Positions 10,997 to 23,111 are shown, counted from the first letter of the stretch. The stretch: 64,000 nucleotides of DNA from Yamagishiella unicocca (GCA_003116995.1 BDSL01000100.1:223501-287500); one strand, 5' to 3'. Numbers and translations: made by a program. The notes: generated by a model from the sequence alone, not told the origin.

Positions 10997-13900
10997 ATGG
11001 CTCTGGACGGTTTTGGAGAAAAGCTCAAGAGCTTCTTCAAATCGAAAGATGATTCAAAGTTTAAGGGACAGGGCCATAGACTTGGAACTGTTGAGGTGCG
11101 TGCGGGTAGTTGGCCCTAGGCTGCTCATTTATGGTGGGTCGCAGTGAGACGTTGAGACCCTAAGTATTGTTGCGCCCGTGAGCTGTGGTCGTCAGCTTCG
11201 CCGCAGATATCCGATTGTGTGCCGCACGGTTACCTACTTGTTCATGGGCAATCACTACCTTAAGCGACGCTTTGCGCGAAAGCGGTCCTGCCTGTGGTCT
11301 GCTATTGTAGGCAGTTTCATCTGGTAGAAAACCACATCATCAGCCATGCATCACCGATGGCAATAGGGCCAGCTGCAGGCCTCCGCTGATTGAGACCAAC
11401 TTGCCTGCCTATGCCGCCGGAAACGGCGCGCCAATGCAGCCTCCACCCCAGCCATTTGGGCCAGGTAATTTAGCGCTCCAGTTAAGGGAGGACAGGCTCG
11501 TGGAGATGGGCAGGGACAGCGTAGGGTCGACTGTTCTGGCCAAATGGCGACGATAGGAAAGAGTATTATGTTCCCAATTCGGGGATACTATTCGCTGGCT
11601 AGTTTCTCTCCTCTTCCTATGTCGTGTGGACGGGTTTTCTCGCCACCCCCCTGCACCGTGGATTTGCGGATTATCTTATACCCCCGCACTGCCACCGCCA
11701 CCCAAGCCCTTTTGTCCGCATTCTGCTGCATCGGGATCCCCAATCCCTGCCTCCCTGATCTGTGCCCTCCTGGGCTACCCCCGCACGTGCAACCCCTGCA
11801 CGTCCGCATCCCCGCCCAGCCCCTGACCCACCGACCCAGGCGCGATATCCGTTTTAGGCATACCCCGCACCACACCCTCGCCCCCTTCCCCTCATCCACC
11901 CCGGCGCCATACTCCCATCACGGGTTGGCCCTTGCCACGTACGCGAAACCCAGCCCCCCCGCGCACGGTTTTTCCTCCCCCCCGCGCGCGCCGACCATGC
12001 GTCAACTATCCTGTCCTTGTCACGTCAACGGTCTTTATGCCACCCCCCGCGCGCGCCAGCTGCACTGCCCATGTCGAGTAGCGGGGTCTTAACTCACCGT
12101 CTTCATACCGCCCCGCCGCCCCGCGCTCCGCCTCAGGCGCCACCCAGGGCGGGCGCCCCAGTGTGGTGACGTCCCGCTCCCACCGCACCGAGGACGTGGT
12201 GCTGGACGCCACCGTGATGGCCAATACCCCCACCGGCAAGGAGGCGCAGCTGGTGGCGGGGCATAACACCCCCGGCATGTCGCACGTGGGCCCGGGGTCG
12301 CCGCCGTCGTACCCATCGTCACCGCCGTACATGACGTCACCGCCGCAGGCCATCAGCCCATTCTCGCAGACCACTGGCGGTGGCGGCGGCGGCGGCCAGG
12401 GGCGGCGAGCTGGTGGTGGGCTGACGGTGGATCTGCCTCGCAGCGGCGGCGGTGGCGGCAGTGGAGGCGGCAGTGGCGGGCAGCAGGGTGGCCCCACGCG
12501 GCTGCAGTCCCGGGGGACCAGCAACCTCAGCAGCATGGTGGGTGGGCCAGAGGCGGGGAACGGGGGGGAAGGGGGTTGCACTGAGTGTGTGGTGTTCGTG
12601 TGCTGGCAGTGATGTGGGGTTGGGGGAGTGAGTTCGTTGGGGGGATGGTTCTGGGGTTACGGAAAAGAACCGGTTACTCGATGTGGGAAGTATAGCTGGT
12701 GTCGGACACCTGGACAAGCGCGCATGCTATTGGACTTGGGTTGACTGTCGAAAACATTGACCCGTTGGCTGGCGGTTATGGGACGAGGAAGAGAAAGAAA
12801 CTAATGTGCGGTAGAGTGAGGAGCGTAAGACGCAGAACCGGGGTGGCGAATGGGGACATGGGGATGCGGGATGCAATGACGCCTGGCGACGTTCAAGCCC
12901 AGCCCGTTCAGGGGGGTTGGGGGGGGGTTCGAGGGAGACCCGTGGATGTCCGAAAAAAGCGTTTAGAATAGACGTTTTTAAATGCATGCTGGAGAACTGG
13001 GTTGGGGGGGGGGCGGGATCAGCGGTCTCGTCCTCCAGGGAGGCCTTCGGCTCCAGGCAGGCCGCACTCCCCTCCGGCTGGCCATTGGTTAGCGCTCATG
13101 GCTATAGATGGTACTGGGGTGTCAGTGCCCCTCCCCTCGCTGCCCCTCCCCTCGCTGCCCCTCCCCTCGCTGCCGCCGTCACGGTGTGCGTGTGCTGGGT
13201 GGCGGCGGTGTGGGGCAGGAGGGCGGCATCCCGCCGTGCACGACGCGGCATCCCTCCGCTGAGCAGTCCTCACTCCCCCTTCCCCCCCGCCCCCCCCAGG
13301 TGTCCACCATCAGCACCCCAACAGCCGCCGAGAAGCGCATCGGCGGAGGCTTCCGCTGCCACGCGCCCCCCACTGACGGAGCCATGGCCGACTACGGCAT
13401 TGCGCTGGCGATCCCTGAGGTGGGGTTTGGGCCACCCCCCCGCCACCCCTTCCCCCCGCCACCTCTCCCCCTCCCGCCACCCCTCCCCCCCCGCCACCCG
13501 CCACCCCCCTTACTCGATTCCCATCCAGAGCCATGTGGCTCCCCTCCCCCCCATGCATCTCGAAACGTCTATATCCTAAGTGGGTTTTTTTGTGCCCGGG
13601 TTTCCTTGCACACCCCAACTTGGGGTTTATGCCACTCCCCCCTGGGTTTCCTCTCCCCCCCCCGCTCATGCTCCCACAGGCCTACGAGCTCCAGCGCTGC
13701 CTGGCACTCGTGGTGTCCTGCGCCTCCGCCGCACCCTCCGCCGCCCCCCTCGCCGCACCCTCTGCGGCCGCATCCACGTCCGCCGCTCCGGAACCATCAT
13801 CGGCACCCGCTGCGGCCGCTGCAGCCCCCCCTGGAGGCCGCTGCGGCCCCAGTACCGCGAGTGCTCGCGAGTGCTGCGAGGCGCTGCAGCGCATTCTGCG

Positions 13901-16900
13901 CAACGTGCTGACTAAGCCAGCGGAGACCAAGTACAGGTGGGGCTAGGGGGCTGGGCTGAAGTGGGGTGGGGTGGGGTGGCATAAAAATGTTAAAAACCGT
14001 TGACGCGACAAGGACCGTGGAGTTGGGGTGGGGTGGCGAGGGGGGTGCGTTGCCGGGTGGGACGTGGGGGGCGAGGAAGGTGAGGAGGTATCCAGGAGGG
14101 GTACGACAGGCAGGGGCTACAGAGGAGGGGCACAGGTAGGGGGCACACGGGGCACCTGGGGGATTGGGGCCAGGGAGGGGCTTCGAGGAAGATCCAGGGA
14201 GGGGCTGGGAGCCGACTCCTGGATCCGTGATGTCGACCTGCGCTTTGGGTGGCGGCGAGAAGACCCGGTTATACGACACAGGAGGTGGAGGACAGGAAGT
14301 AGCCAGCCGGTAAATAGTTTCGGGATTCACGTGTTTGGGTGCGCGGGCTGGAGAACTTGGGTCGACTGGCGGAGACCGGTGGACACGGAAGGTCGACGTC
14401 GTGCTGGAGGACCTTGAAGAAACTATTAGCTGAGCTGGCGGCATTTACGGTTGGGCGCATGTGGGAGAACTTACTTGGGTTGCGGGCTGGACATGGTGGG
14501 GCGAAACGCGGCGAAGCCCGGCCGGTCCCAGCCCGCGTACCGTGGGGAGGGACGCGCCCTGCCGTGCCGTGTATCGTACTTTGCCCTGCCTCGTGCGCGC
14601 GCGAGGGGCAGACTCTGGCGCTGGAGAGGAAGCCTGGAGCGCTGGGAAACCTAGGTTGGACCGGCTAGCGTGGTGGTGGGGGCTGGAGGATTTGAACCCA
14701 CGTGTGTCGCCCTTGGCGTCCATGCAAGGGACGGTTTTTAATTCCTACGAACGTACCCGAATGGCAACCCCCTATTCCCAACGCCGCTCCTAACCGCCAA
14801 CCGTCTCAAACCGCGCGCAGACAGATTCGGCTGTCGAATCCCCGGGTGCAGGAGACGGTTGTGGGCGTGCCGGGGGCGGTGGAGTTCCTGGAGGCCGCAG
14901 GTGGGGGGGGGCGTGAGGGGGGGTGGGGGCGGGACTGCATTGGGGGGGGGAGGGGGGAGGGGGGGGGGAGTTGGGAGTGAGCGGGATTGCATTGGGGCAG
15001 GTCGTTCGGGGCTGGCTGGGCGGGGCCTACGGGCCGTGGGCGGTAACCACGTTCGGGTTTCGGAGCGGGGAGTGCGGGGCCGCGAGGGAGGGGAGCTGTG
15101 GCAGCAGGGCGGGGAGGCGGTGGCGTTCAGCGCCAGTGCGGGTATGAGGGGAGGGGTGGGGGAGGGGAGGCGGGATGATGCCAAAGGCGGGGGAGGGGAA
15201 TCTCCTCACTCTCCCCCTGCCCCGTCCTGCCCCATCCTGCCCCATCCTGCACCTCCAAGAAACGTGTGTACCAAACGTTTCCCGATCGTTTTACATTATA
15301 GTGGCGACCTACGGGTCTCCTCTCGTCCCCCTTTTGGCCCCCTCCCAGGATTCAAGATGGAATTCGCCCCGGACGACGGTAGCGAGAACGCCAACCAAGG
15401 GTGAGTCATGGTTCTGAGGCGCCGTACACGTACATACCCGACGGGTAGAGGTGGTCAGACGGGCGGACCAGCAGTCTGCGGCCCCAAGGAGGAGCGGTGG
15501 CAGCCAACGTGGCGACATCGTACGGCGTTTGGCTTGACCCTGTTGCCGTACGTCGTACACCTCCGTACATGCCGGGTGCGCGCAGGTTCCTGGTCCTGCC
15601 GGACGAGGTGGCCCCCAGCTCGCTCGCAGAGGCCTTTCGGATCCTCTCCGCCGTCATGGCGTCACACGGCTACTCGACGGCCAATGACGCACCGCCGGTG
15701 GTGCCAGCGGCGGCGGCGCCAGCGGCGGCGGCTGTAACGTCGACTGCCGCGGCGGCTCAGACAGCGGCAGCAGCGGTGTCCTCGGTGGCGGCGGCGCCGC
15801 CCGTCGAGCGATGCACCCAGGTGAGTGGGTTTCGAGGAAGACCCGCGGATGCCAGGCAAAACATTTTAGGACAGACGCACCCAGGTGGTGGGCTGGCTGG
15901 CTGGCTGGCTGGCTGGGTTGTGAAGCTTGTGGCTCGGTCCGCGCCACGGCCGCAGCGGGTGGAGTTCCTGGCAACGGCACAGCCTCCGTACGTCCCTGCG
16001 CGCCGCTGCTGCAACGGGGCAGGTCACCCGACCCTCGTTCCCCCAACCCGCTGCCTCCTGCGCCTCCCCCGCCGCCAGCGTCGACAGCCTCCCTCCCTCC
16101 CTCCTTCCCGGGGTCCACCCCACTCCATGCTCACAGGTGTTACTGCCAGCCGCGCCGGACGTGGAGGTGGGTGGGTCGCTGAGGGGTTGGGGCCCAGGTA
16201 GCGAGGAGGACACTGATGGGAACGAGAAGACTCCACCTTCAGCCCCCGACCCCCCTCTTCGCCCCCTCATGCCCGACCCCCCTCTTCGCCCCCTCATGCC
16301 CTACTTGTTGTAGCGCGAATCGCATAATACATTATTACGTAATGCATCGATTCGTGCGGAACCGAACGCGAGTAGATTCCCGGAGTGGTTGGTCGTTACA
16401 ACCAACGACGCCAGGAATGTGCGTTACCGCTGTAACGCGCCTGACCCGCGTTATGATCTAGAACTTGTGATAAGCACAGAATAGTCTGGTGCTGCAGAAG
16501 TTGAGCTGAAGAGTTACTACAGTAACTCTAGGTCGAAGCCTATTCTGGCGGGCGCAGCCCGACATAATGGTACGGAATTCGTGCCCCTCTTCGCCCCCTC
16601 ATGCTCTACTCCCCTCTTCGCCCCCTCATGCCCTACTCCCCTCAAAACGCTCAGTCCTCCAGCTTGGACCTCAAACACATGTTCGGAGCACTCCTCCAGC
16701 TAATACTGCGGTCCATCGACGCCCGTCCCCACGGGCGCTCCTCCCGGGCCCCCCATCTCGAAACGTCTGTCCTAAACGGTGTTTCCTTTCGTACACGGGT
16801 CTTCCTTTTACCCCCACCCACACACCCCCCCCACCCGCAACCCGCAGGTCCCCGAGTGGTTCTTCGAGCGCACCGGCGCCGACATCCGAGCACAGTGGGT

Positions 16901-17956
16901 GGCTATGGTCCGCAGCCGCGAGCAGCAGGAGCAGTTCATGACCCGGACCATGAGGGAGGTGCGCCGACAGCAGCTGCAGGTGCAGCAGGTGGCGGAGGCG
17001 GGAGGCGGGGGGGGCGCGGGCGGAGCGGCGGCAGCCAACGTGGCTACCGTGCGCGTGCGCTTCCCGGAGGGCGTGTGCCTGCAGGTAGGGGAAGCGGGGC
17101 GCAGCAGGCCGTGATGGAGCCGGGCCATTGCGTGCACAGCGCGTCTAACAAACAACCCAGGGGGGCGTTAGTAGTGGGGGCCGGGGCGTTAGTGGGTAAG
17201 GGGAAGTACAGCGTGCGCTGGGCGGGATTCGGCGGCGTTGGACGGGATCATCGGCACATGGAATTCGGAGGGGGCCTGCGCGTTAATGGGGGCCGGGGCG
17301 GCTACTGGGAGGCTGATGGGGGGATGGGAGCTGGCGCTGACGCCCGGCCCTCGCCGGGTTGTTAGGGCCCCGCCGGTCTGTCAGGTCCCCATGCGGCTGC
17401 TCCACCCTCCCGCCCTCCCGCCCGTCAACTCGCCTTGCATACCAGCAGCCGCGTCCTAGCCTTACACTCAACGCTCGACACGAACTCGGGCAGGGCACTT
17501 GGGCGATCATCTGCCAGCCTTCCAACCCATGACCCATGACCCCAACCCATGACCCATGACCCACGACCTCAACCCTTGACCCCAACCCGCGCCCTCCGTT
17601 GCCTCTGCTGCCGCTGCTGCCTCCTGGTCTGTCAGGGCCACTTCGGCGCCTCGGAGCCCGTCAGCAGGGTGTTCGAGTGGGTGTCGGAGGCGCTGCGCTC
17701 GCCCACCCTGACCTTCGAGCTCATAAAGCCAGACCGACGACCCCTCACCATCACCATCACCGCCGCCGCTCCCGGCGGCACCAAGGCGACAGCAGCTGCC
17801 TCGCGGCTCGGAGGCCCACTGACGGTGCGCGGCGCCGACCTGCTGCCTTCCATCCTCCTCAATCTGCGACCCGTGGGTCAGGAGGCGGCGGCGTTGACGG
17901 CCACCCACGTCCCCCTCATGAGCGACGCCATGCTGCGAACCACCAAGCCGCAGTAG
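10997..17956 (+). CDS. PUB and UBX domain protein, UBXN6/PUX2-like p97/CDC48 cofactor
   Basis: Eleven exons: 10997-11095, 11344-11464, 12137-12537, 13300-13419, 13680-13936, 14821-14900, 15349-15400, 15586-15820, 16137-16166, 16848-17084, 17636-17956. The total is 1953 nt, or 650 aa plus TAG, and every intron is GT-AG with compatible phase. ATG 10997 is in good context and is the first in-frame ATG. A PUB domain spans about residues 310-385 (ALQRILRNVLTKPAETKYR, IRLSNPRVQETVVGVPGA, EFLEAAGFKM, FLVLPDEV). A Gln/Arg-rich helical stretch in exon 10 (REQQEQFMTRTMREVRRQQL) precedes the UBX domain at about 525-620 (VRVRFPEGVCLQG, VFEWVSEAL, FELIKP). In known relatives PUB binds the p97 C-terminal tail and UBX its N-domain, so a cytosolic CDC48 adaptor in ubiquitin-dependent protein handling is expected. 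The Ala- and Gly-rich stretches in exons 3, 5 and 8 look like algal low-complexity insertions. Exon 2 is the least certain. Confidence 0.85.
12929..12985 (+). repeat. Intronic dispersed repeat, copy 1 (UBX gene intron 3)
   Basis: About 57 bp with GAGACCCGTGGATG, a run of A, then TTAGAATAGACG. It resembles copies at 15827-15880 (same orientation) and at 13555-13618 and 16757-16815 (inverted). The shared core is roughly GGAAGACCCG, (A)n, TTTAGGACAGACG, TTTCGAGATG. Confidence 0.5.
13108..13175. repeat. 16-bp tandem repeat cccctcccctcgctgc in UBX gene intron 3
   Basis: Three near-perfect consecutive copies just upstream of exon 4. It is a simple intronic minisatellite. Confidence 0.7.
13555..13618 (-). 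repeat. Intronic dispersed repeat, copy 2 (intron 4, inverted)
   Basis: Plus strand reads ATCTCGAAACGTCTATATCC and later a C-rich run. Its reverse complement aligns with the copies in introns 3 and 8. Confidence 0.5.
14679..14775 (-). other. tRNA-like sequence (possible tRNA-Ala(UGC) pseudogene or tRNA-derived SINE) in UBX gene intron 5
   Basis: On the minus strand there is a perfect B box (GGTTCAAATCC). A 5-bp anticodon-type stem CGTCC/GGACG encloses the 7-nt loop CTTGCAT (anticodon TGC). Complementary ends GGGGGTT and AGCCCCC are ~95 nt apart. The D-arm interval is about 11 nt too long and the T stem has a mismatch, so an active tRNA gene is doubtful. Confidence 0.35.
15827..15880 (+). repeat. 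Intronic dispersed repeat, copy 3 (intron 8)
   Basis: Begins six bases after the exon 8 donor: TTTCGAGGAAGACCCGCGG, then AAAACATTTTAGGACAGACG. This is the best match to the family core. It is followed by (ggct)n at 15893-15915. Confidence 0.5.
16252..16640. repeat. Interrupted tandem array cccctcttcgccccctcatgc in UBX gene intron 9
   Basis: Two copies lie before and two after an unrelated ~275-bp block (about 16309-16586). The block is less GC-rich than the array. It contains short palindromes such as GAGTTACTACAGTAACTC and has weakly similar inverted ends (CGAATCGCATAAT against CGAATTCCGTACCATTAT). It may be a small non-autonomous insertion that split the array. Confidence 0.45.
16757..16815 (-). 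repeat. Intronic dispersed repeat, copy 4 (intron 9, inverted)
   Basis: Plus strand reads ATCTCGAAACGTCTGTCCT, then CACGGGTCTTCCTTTT. Its reverse complement matches copy 3 closely. Confidence 0.5.
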
Positions 17957-20719
17957 CAGCCGCAGCGGTAGTTTGGAGCCAGGCCGCCGCACATGCGCAG
18001 CCAGCAGCGGCAGCAGTAGCGGTTTTAGGGCTTTACAACATAGCAGCACCGGGGGCATGTTTCGGAAGGACGGGCGACCTGTCGTTCAGGCTGCAGCGGG
18101 GGCCGGAAGCGCCATGTGGGACTGTGCGTGGTAGGCGAGTTGGCACCGGCGCGAAGGCGGCGTCAGTCCCTACCTGCTGAGGAGGTGACGAGGCGGCGCG
18201 ATAGACTGGGGCCTTGCGGCCCCCGCAAGGAAAGTATGTCCGTTGGGATGGCGATGCGGGTGTGGTCGGTCGGGCTGGTGGTCACATCATCGCGGCCGTC
18301 TATCCACCGGTGCCTCGGAGCGGTCCGCGCACAGCAAGCACAGCACGTGCACCCCAGGGGCTCGTCATGTGCGGTTGGTCAGAAACCGCGAGTGGAGCGG
18401 AGCGGAGTGTAGTGGAGCGGAGCAGGGGCTGGCGGGCCGGTTGCATATACGAGAAAGGTTGTGGACCCAAGTCATTGAGCGAGGGTCGCTGGCTGCAGAG
18501 CCCGGCCGCGACCGCAGGGCTGGCGCATTTCTGGGCATCTTATGCTAGCTACTTGCCACCTGTTGAGTAGAGTCGGCGATGTTTTATTAAGGGCTTTGCT
18601 ATCTTTCCATATCGGGGAGCTTGCAGCTGCGGACACGCGATGGGATAAAAATTCCCAAACTCTTAAAAAGACCCCGCTGCATGGCCGCCATCCAGCTGTT
18701 GGCGTCGGGAATATTCGATTTAGAAGGTACGGCGCTGCTTTGGTAGAGCCGCTCGGAACGAGGCGGAGTGGGGGGGTCATCCATACCTTTGCGTGTGGGT
18801 CATCCATCCTGCTGTGGTCCGTGTCCTCGTAGGCGGCGGTGTGACCGCACTCGCTCGGGATGCATCGAGCTAGCAGCAGTAGCAGCGCCGCCCATGAAGC
18901 GGCGTTATTGGTGTGATACGCATATTTGTTCCTTACGCGTTACGCATCCATCCCTCTCCCCCCGTGCCGCGGTGTGCCCCTTTTCGGCGGCTCCGTCCCT
19001 CGTTTTTGGGTGCGCCGTCCTCAAAATAACGGTACGACGGCATGTGTGTCGTACGCAATCGCGCACTGAAATACATACCCCACGCTGTTAGTTGAAGCTT
19101 GCTCTGCGGTGTTGTGTGGCGGTCTTATGCCTCGTGGGGATCTGCTTGAGCGGCGGCAGCGGCGCCGCTGGCGATGGATGGAAGCACGCCGCCGCCTTGC
19201 CCAGAGACCCCAGTGGAGTAGGTAGGTAGGTTTGTACGGGTTTACCGCCAATGTGCTCAAGTCCATGCGCATGAGAGCAGACGCAGTCATGCGCCGGCGG
19301 GTAGCAAGGTGTGCTGGATTGATGTAAGCCCCTTGAGCGGGTTTGTAGCCGCTGCACCTTTCCTGCCTTTGCTCCCTTCTATTGGCAATGCTGATTGAAC
19401 CCGAAGTGTTGCTGCGGGTGCTTGTGCTGCGGGTACCCGAAGTCCTGCTGCGGGTACTTATCGGCTGCCGGCGGGATGTGTTTCGCAACCTGGTGCTTCA
19501 GCGGTCGGTCCCTTGAGAGTCAATAAAGAAGCTACTTTAGCGAGGATGGTGATGGAGGGATACATGCGTATGGTCCTTAGACCGTATGGTCCTTAGAGTG
19601 AACTGGAAAGGGCGAGTCACCAAGCTCGCTCGCGCAGCATGCGCCGGCAGCCATCGCTCTCTCGCTGTTGTTGCCGCTGCGCAAGCTTGAGGAGCGCGTT
19701 CACTCGCTCGCTCGTTACTCGTCGCGGGCGCAGGCGGCAGCGCGCCCCCTGGTCGGCCCCCCCCCCCTCCACCCCTCTGGCGCCGCCGCAGCTTGTGTGC
19801 GCCAGTAGTAGAACTATTTGGAGCTCGCGGCTCAGAGGCCACACGTGGGCTATCTGCTATGTGTTCCATGTTTTTTATCTCCCGTAGTATGTTCCCCCCT
19901 GATAGATCGTATCCAGCCAGTAGACTAGTACAACCCAGCTGCTGCTGGCTGCTGCTGGCGTGCCGGGATGGCTGGATGCATGGAGGGTGGACATGCTGTG
20001 ATACGCCGGTGCCTGGTTGTTGCTATTCCTCGTTTTTTATTTGCAATCAGTGTCTCTGCTGCGCCTTAGCGGGCGAGGTGCAGGCGGGAGGGGACATGTG
20101 TGAGCCGTTGTGAGCACCCTGCATGCCCCGGCCTGCGATCATCACAGCCTCGCTAGACACGGCGGGCCTCCCGCACTAGCTACTGCAGCGCAAGTGGCAG
20201 CAACCAGCCACGCAGGAACCTTCAGGGCGCATCAGTAGCGGCGCTCCCTGTAATCCCTCCCGCGCCTCCCATGCACAAATAATCCGAAAGCACGGGAGAC
20301 CATCACGCTGATGGGCTGTGCACAACGGGTGGAATGTCGATAAAGATATGAAGGACGACGAGATGCATGTATGGCTCGCTCGCTTTGGCGTTCTGAACGT
20401 AAGCGACGCCGGCGGCAACCTATCCGCGGCAACCAAACTCTTCCGGCGGCAAGATGAATGTTCCTGCTTTGCAACACGTACTACTGGCTTGCCGGCACCA
20501 GAAGGGTGCGTGGGAAGGCAGCAGGCCGCGCATGGCACAGGTAGAGGGCAGCCAAGCATGTAAAGGCCATGGGATGGGGGAATTTGTGCATGTACGGCAC
20601 CATAGAGATTTGCGCAAATTTGCGCAAATTGCAAATTTGCGCTCAAATTACATACGCAGCCTTCCCGTATGCTTCGTGTCTCTACTGTTATATGTTTTGA
20701 ATTATTTTAAGTATGAACC
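17957..20719. other. 3' flank of UBX gene and intergenic DNA
   Basis: No gene supported. No TGTAA word was found within about 1 kb of the UBX stop, so the poly(A) site is unassigned. A striking AT-rich stretch with nested TTTGCGCAAA words lies at 20606-20648, just upstream of the small gene at 20720. Confidence 0.4.
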
Positions 20720-21616
20720 ATGCCGAAGGCGGAAGACTTCGTCGTGGCCCCAGCCAAGTGCGGCAAGCAGAAGTTTAGCCTCACCTTCAACGGCAAGCTC
20801 GTTCAGTTTAATCTTTACGGTAGGAAAAGTTCCCCATCCCCCATCTCAGCCTTTTAACCGCCTCTGGATCACCCCATAATTTGCGCAATTTGCGAGATGC
20901 GATGAGACGGTAAAAGACAGCGGCCCCACTCCTACCGACCGCCATAGCGTTCACTATTTGCGCCAACTAATTTGGAATTATCCTATTAGCTTATGTGACC
21001 CGACTTGAATTGCCGAGGATGGCGGCCTGAGATTTTGAATCACTTTGAAGGTCTGAGTGGCTGGGCGGCCGGGTGGGTGGCCGACCGACAGCTGAGACTT
21101 CACATCCTATTTTCTGAGTCTCAGAGCTTCGTTTCTGAAATATTCATATATTCTGAGGCCTGAAGCTCTGAAGGGCTTCAGACGCCTGCCGGGAGGGGGA
21201 GGGGGAAAAGGGGCCCTTCAGGCTGAGACAGGTGGGCATTCAGCTGAATGCCCAGGGGACTCAGCTGAAGCCCGGGCCAGTTTCTGAAGTCTGAAGCTCT
21301 GAAGGGCTTACGTGTTCATCCATAAGCACGCAGGCATACGTGCATGAATACATGAACAGTAACGACTGCATTCAGCTGGCTGGTCACCTACCCAAGATAA
21401 GGGGTAGGTGGAAACATACGCTTTACGGTTTTACACTTAACGTGTTTCGGTTACTTTACGGTAGGGCTCAAAAACGACCATCTTTTTACGGTATGACAGC
21501 GTAACGTAAATTACGGTACCCATTTTGGCAAAATTACGGTCAACCGTATCTTTGCTTCCACCGCAGGCGCCCAGGGTTACAAGAAAGGGAGGATTACAAG
21601 GGGCAAACCAAACTAA
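20720..21616 (+). CDS. Possible 49-aa basic protein, two exons
   Basis: Exon 1 is 20720-20819 (MPKAEDFVVAPAKCGKQKF, then SLTFNGKLVQFNLYG) ending TACG|GTAGGA. Exon 2 is 21567-21616, after a cttccaccgcag acceptor, reading AQGYKKGRITRGKPN and TAA. The phase-1 join is consistent and codon use in both exons is GC-ending, as in the real genes nearby. The 747-nt intron is rich in low-complexity and TTACGGT words. No family is recognised. It could instead be a remnant of a larger gene. Confidence 0.35.
21419..21552. repeat. TTACGGT-rich stretch
   Basis: Five TTACGGT words in about 130 bp, ending next to the candidate exon-2 acceptor at 21566. A related stretch at 22530-22590 (attacggtcgacggtaggg, then ccaaccgtaatttt) suggests a small dispersed repeat. 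Confidence 0.4.
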
Positions 21617-21844
21617 GGGGCTATGGGGTCCAACAAACCCTCGAGTGGTTTACCCACTGGTAACCCACTGGTTGGGTAACCCACCGGGGGGTTAACATTC
21701 CGTTAGTGGGGGTTTCGGCAGGGAGCAAGCACTCGGTCAGTTGGGTTAGAGGCTCGGTTTGCCAAAGTGGGGGGTAACCGACTTCGGAGGGATGGCAACC
21801 CTTCCTAATCCGACCCCCCCCGCGCTCACAATCCGTTCAGGAAG

Positions 21845-22150
21845 TCTAATCCACGACAACGTAATCCTAATCCGCGAAGAACCGCATCCTAATCCGTGGC
21901 CACCGCAACCTAATCCGTGGCCACTGCAACCTAATCCGTGGCCACTGCAACCTAATCCGTCGCAGTGTCAGCCTAATCCGTGGCCACTGCAACCCAATCC
22001 GTGGCCACCGCAGCCTAATCCGTGGCCACTGCAACCCAATCCGTGGCCACCGCAGCCTAATCCGTGGCCACTGCAACCCAATCCGGACACACTGCAACCC
22101 AATCCGTGGCCACTGCAACCCAATCCGAGGCCAACCGCATCCTAATCCAT
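21845..22150. repeat. 21-bp minisatellite (cctaatccgtggccactgcaa)
   Basis: About 13 consecutive units with point differences (ctgcaa, ccgcag and similar). One frame reads a PNPWPLQ heptad, but no start, splice context or coding neighbour supports translation. There are no spacers, so it is not CRISPR-like. Confidence 0.8.
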
Positions 22151-22866
22151 GACGCCTCTAATCTAATCCTGTGTCACCGCATCTTAATCCAAGCTCTCGG
22201 CATCCATATACCGTGAGCGGCCCGTTACCCCAATCCGCCTAGGTTGGCATCCCTCCTCCGACTTTCATATGCCATAGGGCTGGCTGTGGCGGCAACACTG
22301 GCTGGAATACCGCTTGCGGACCTAGGAGTTGCAGCTAGCAGCGCGCGCAGGGTAGAGCTGTTTTCCAACACCGCGTTCATGATTTTCGTGGTGATGGCGG
22401 GCTTACTGGGTCGCTGGTAGGCCATTCTTGCATACGACTTGCGACTAGGAGCAGAAAATGATGGAAAAAGGTAAATCTCGTGAAAATAAGCGAAAAGAAG
22501 TTGTGGGTCCCCTGGAAAAGTCACGGAATACGGGACCGTAATAATTACGGTCGACGGTAGGGCCAACCGTAATTTTGCGCTTGTCGCAGAGAACCCTGGG
22601 CAGCCAGGCTAGCTGACCGGACGCGTTGAACGAGTTGAAAAGAAATATGGTGTTAAGGGCTAAACCGGCGCTAAACGGTTCACGATATACGAGTCGGACG
22701 GATGTCTGCCTGTGGATTTCTGCCTGTCGCGGTGGATCCGGTGTCGGTTGGCCGTTAGGCGTCTTACGTTGCGCAGATGACGTGGCCCCGAGGCCGGGCC
22801 GGGCCTACTAGTATATTACGTGGGCGAGGCCGGGAGGCCGAGGCCACGAGGCCAAGTTGACTGGCG

Positions 22867-22965
22867 AATTATGTTGTGCAGGCGCGCATTACGGTGCGCA
22901 GGGCCGCGCATTACGTTGCGCAGGCCAGGATTACGTTGCGCAGGCTAACAATTACGTTGCACAGG
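22867..22965. repeat. ~20-bp tandem repeat ATTACGTTGCGCAGG
   Basis: Five imperfect copies (attatgttgtgcagg, attacggtgcgcagg, attacgttgcgcagg twice, attacgttgcacagg) separated by 4-8 bp. Confidence 0.6.
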
Positions 22966-23111
22966 ATTGTACCCACCATCGGGCCCTAAAAGGGGAGACC
23001 GGTGTTAGTAGTATAAAACGGCTCGAGCCGTAGATCTCTAGGAGCGACTAGTAGTTGACTGCGGTCCTGAGTAGACCAGTCCCTAGCCTCCGGGCCCCAG
23101 ACCCTTACTCT

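Noticed and set aside
21845..22150. CRISPR-like regular repeats
   Set aside because: The 21-bp units are contiguous without unique spacers, and the context is a eukaryotic nuclear genome.
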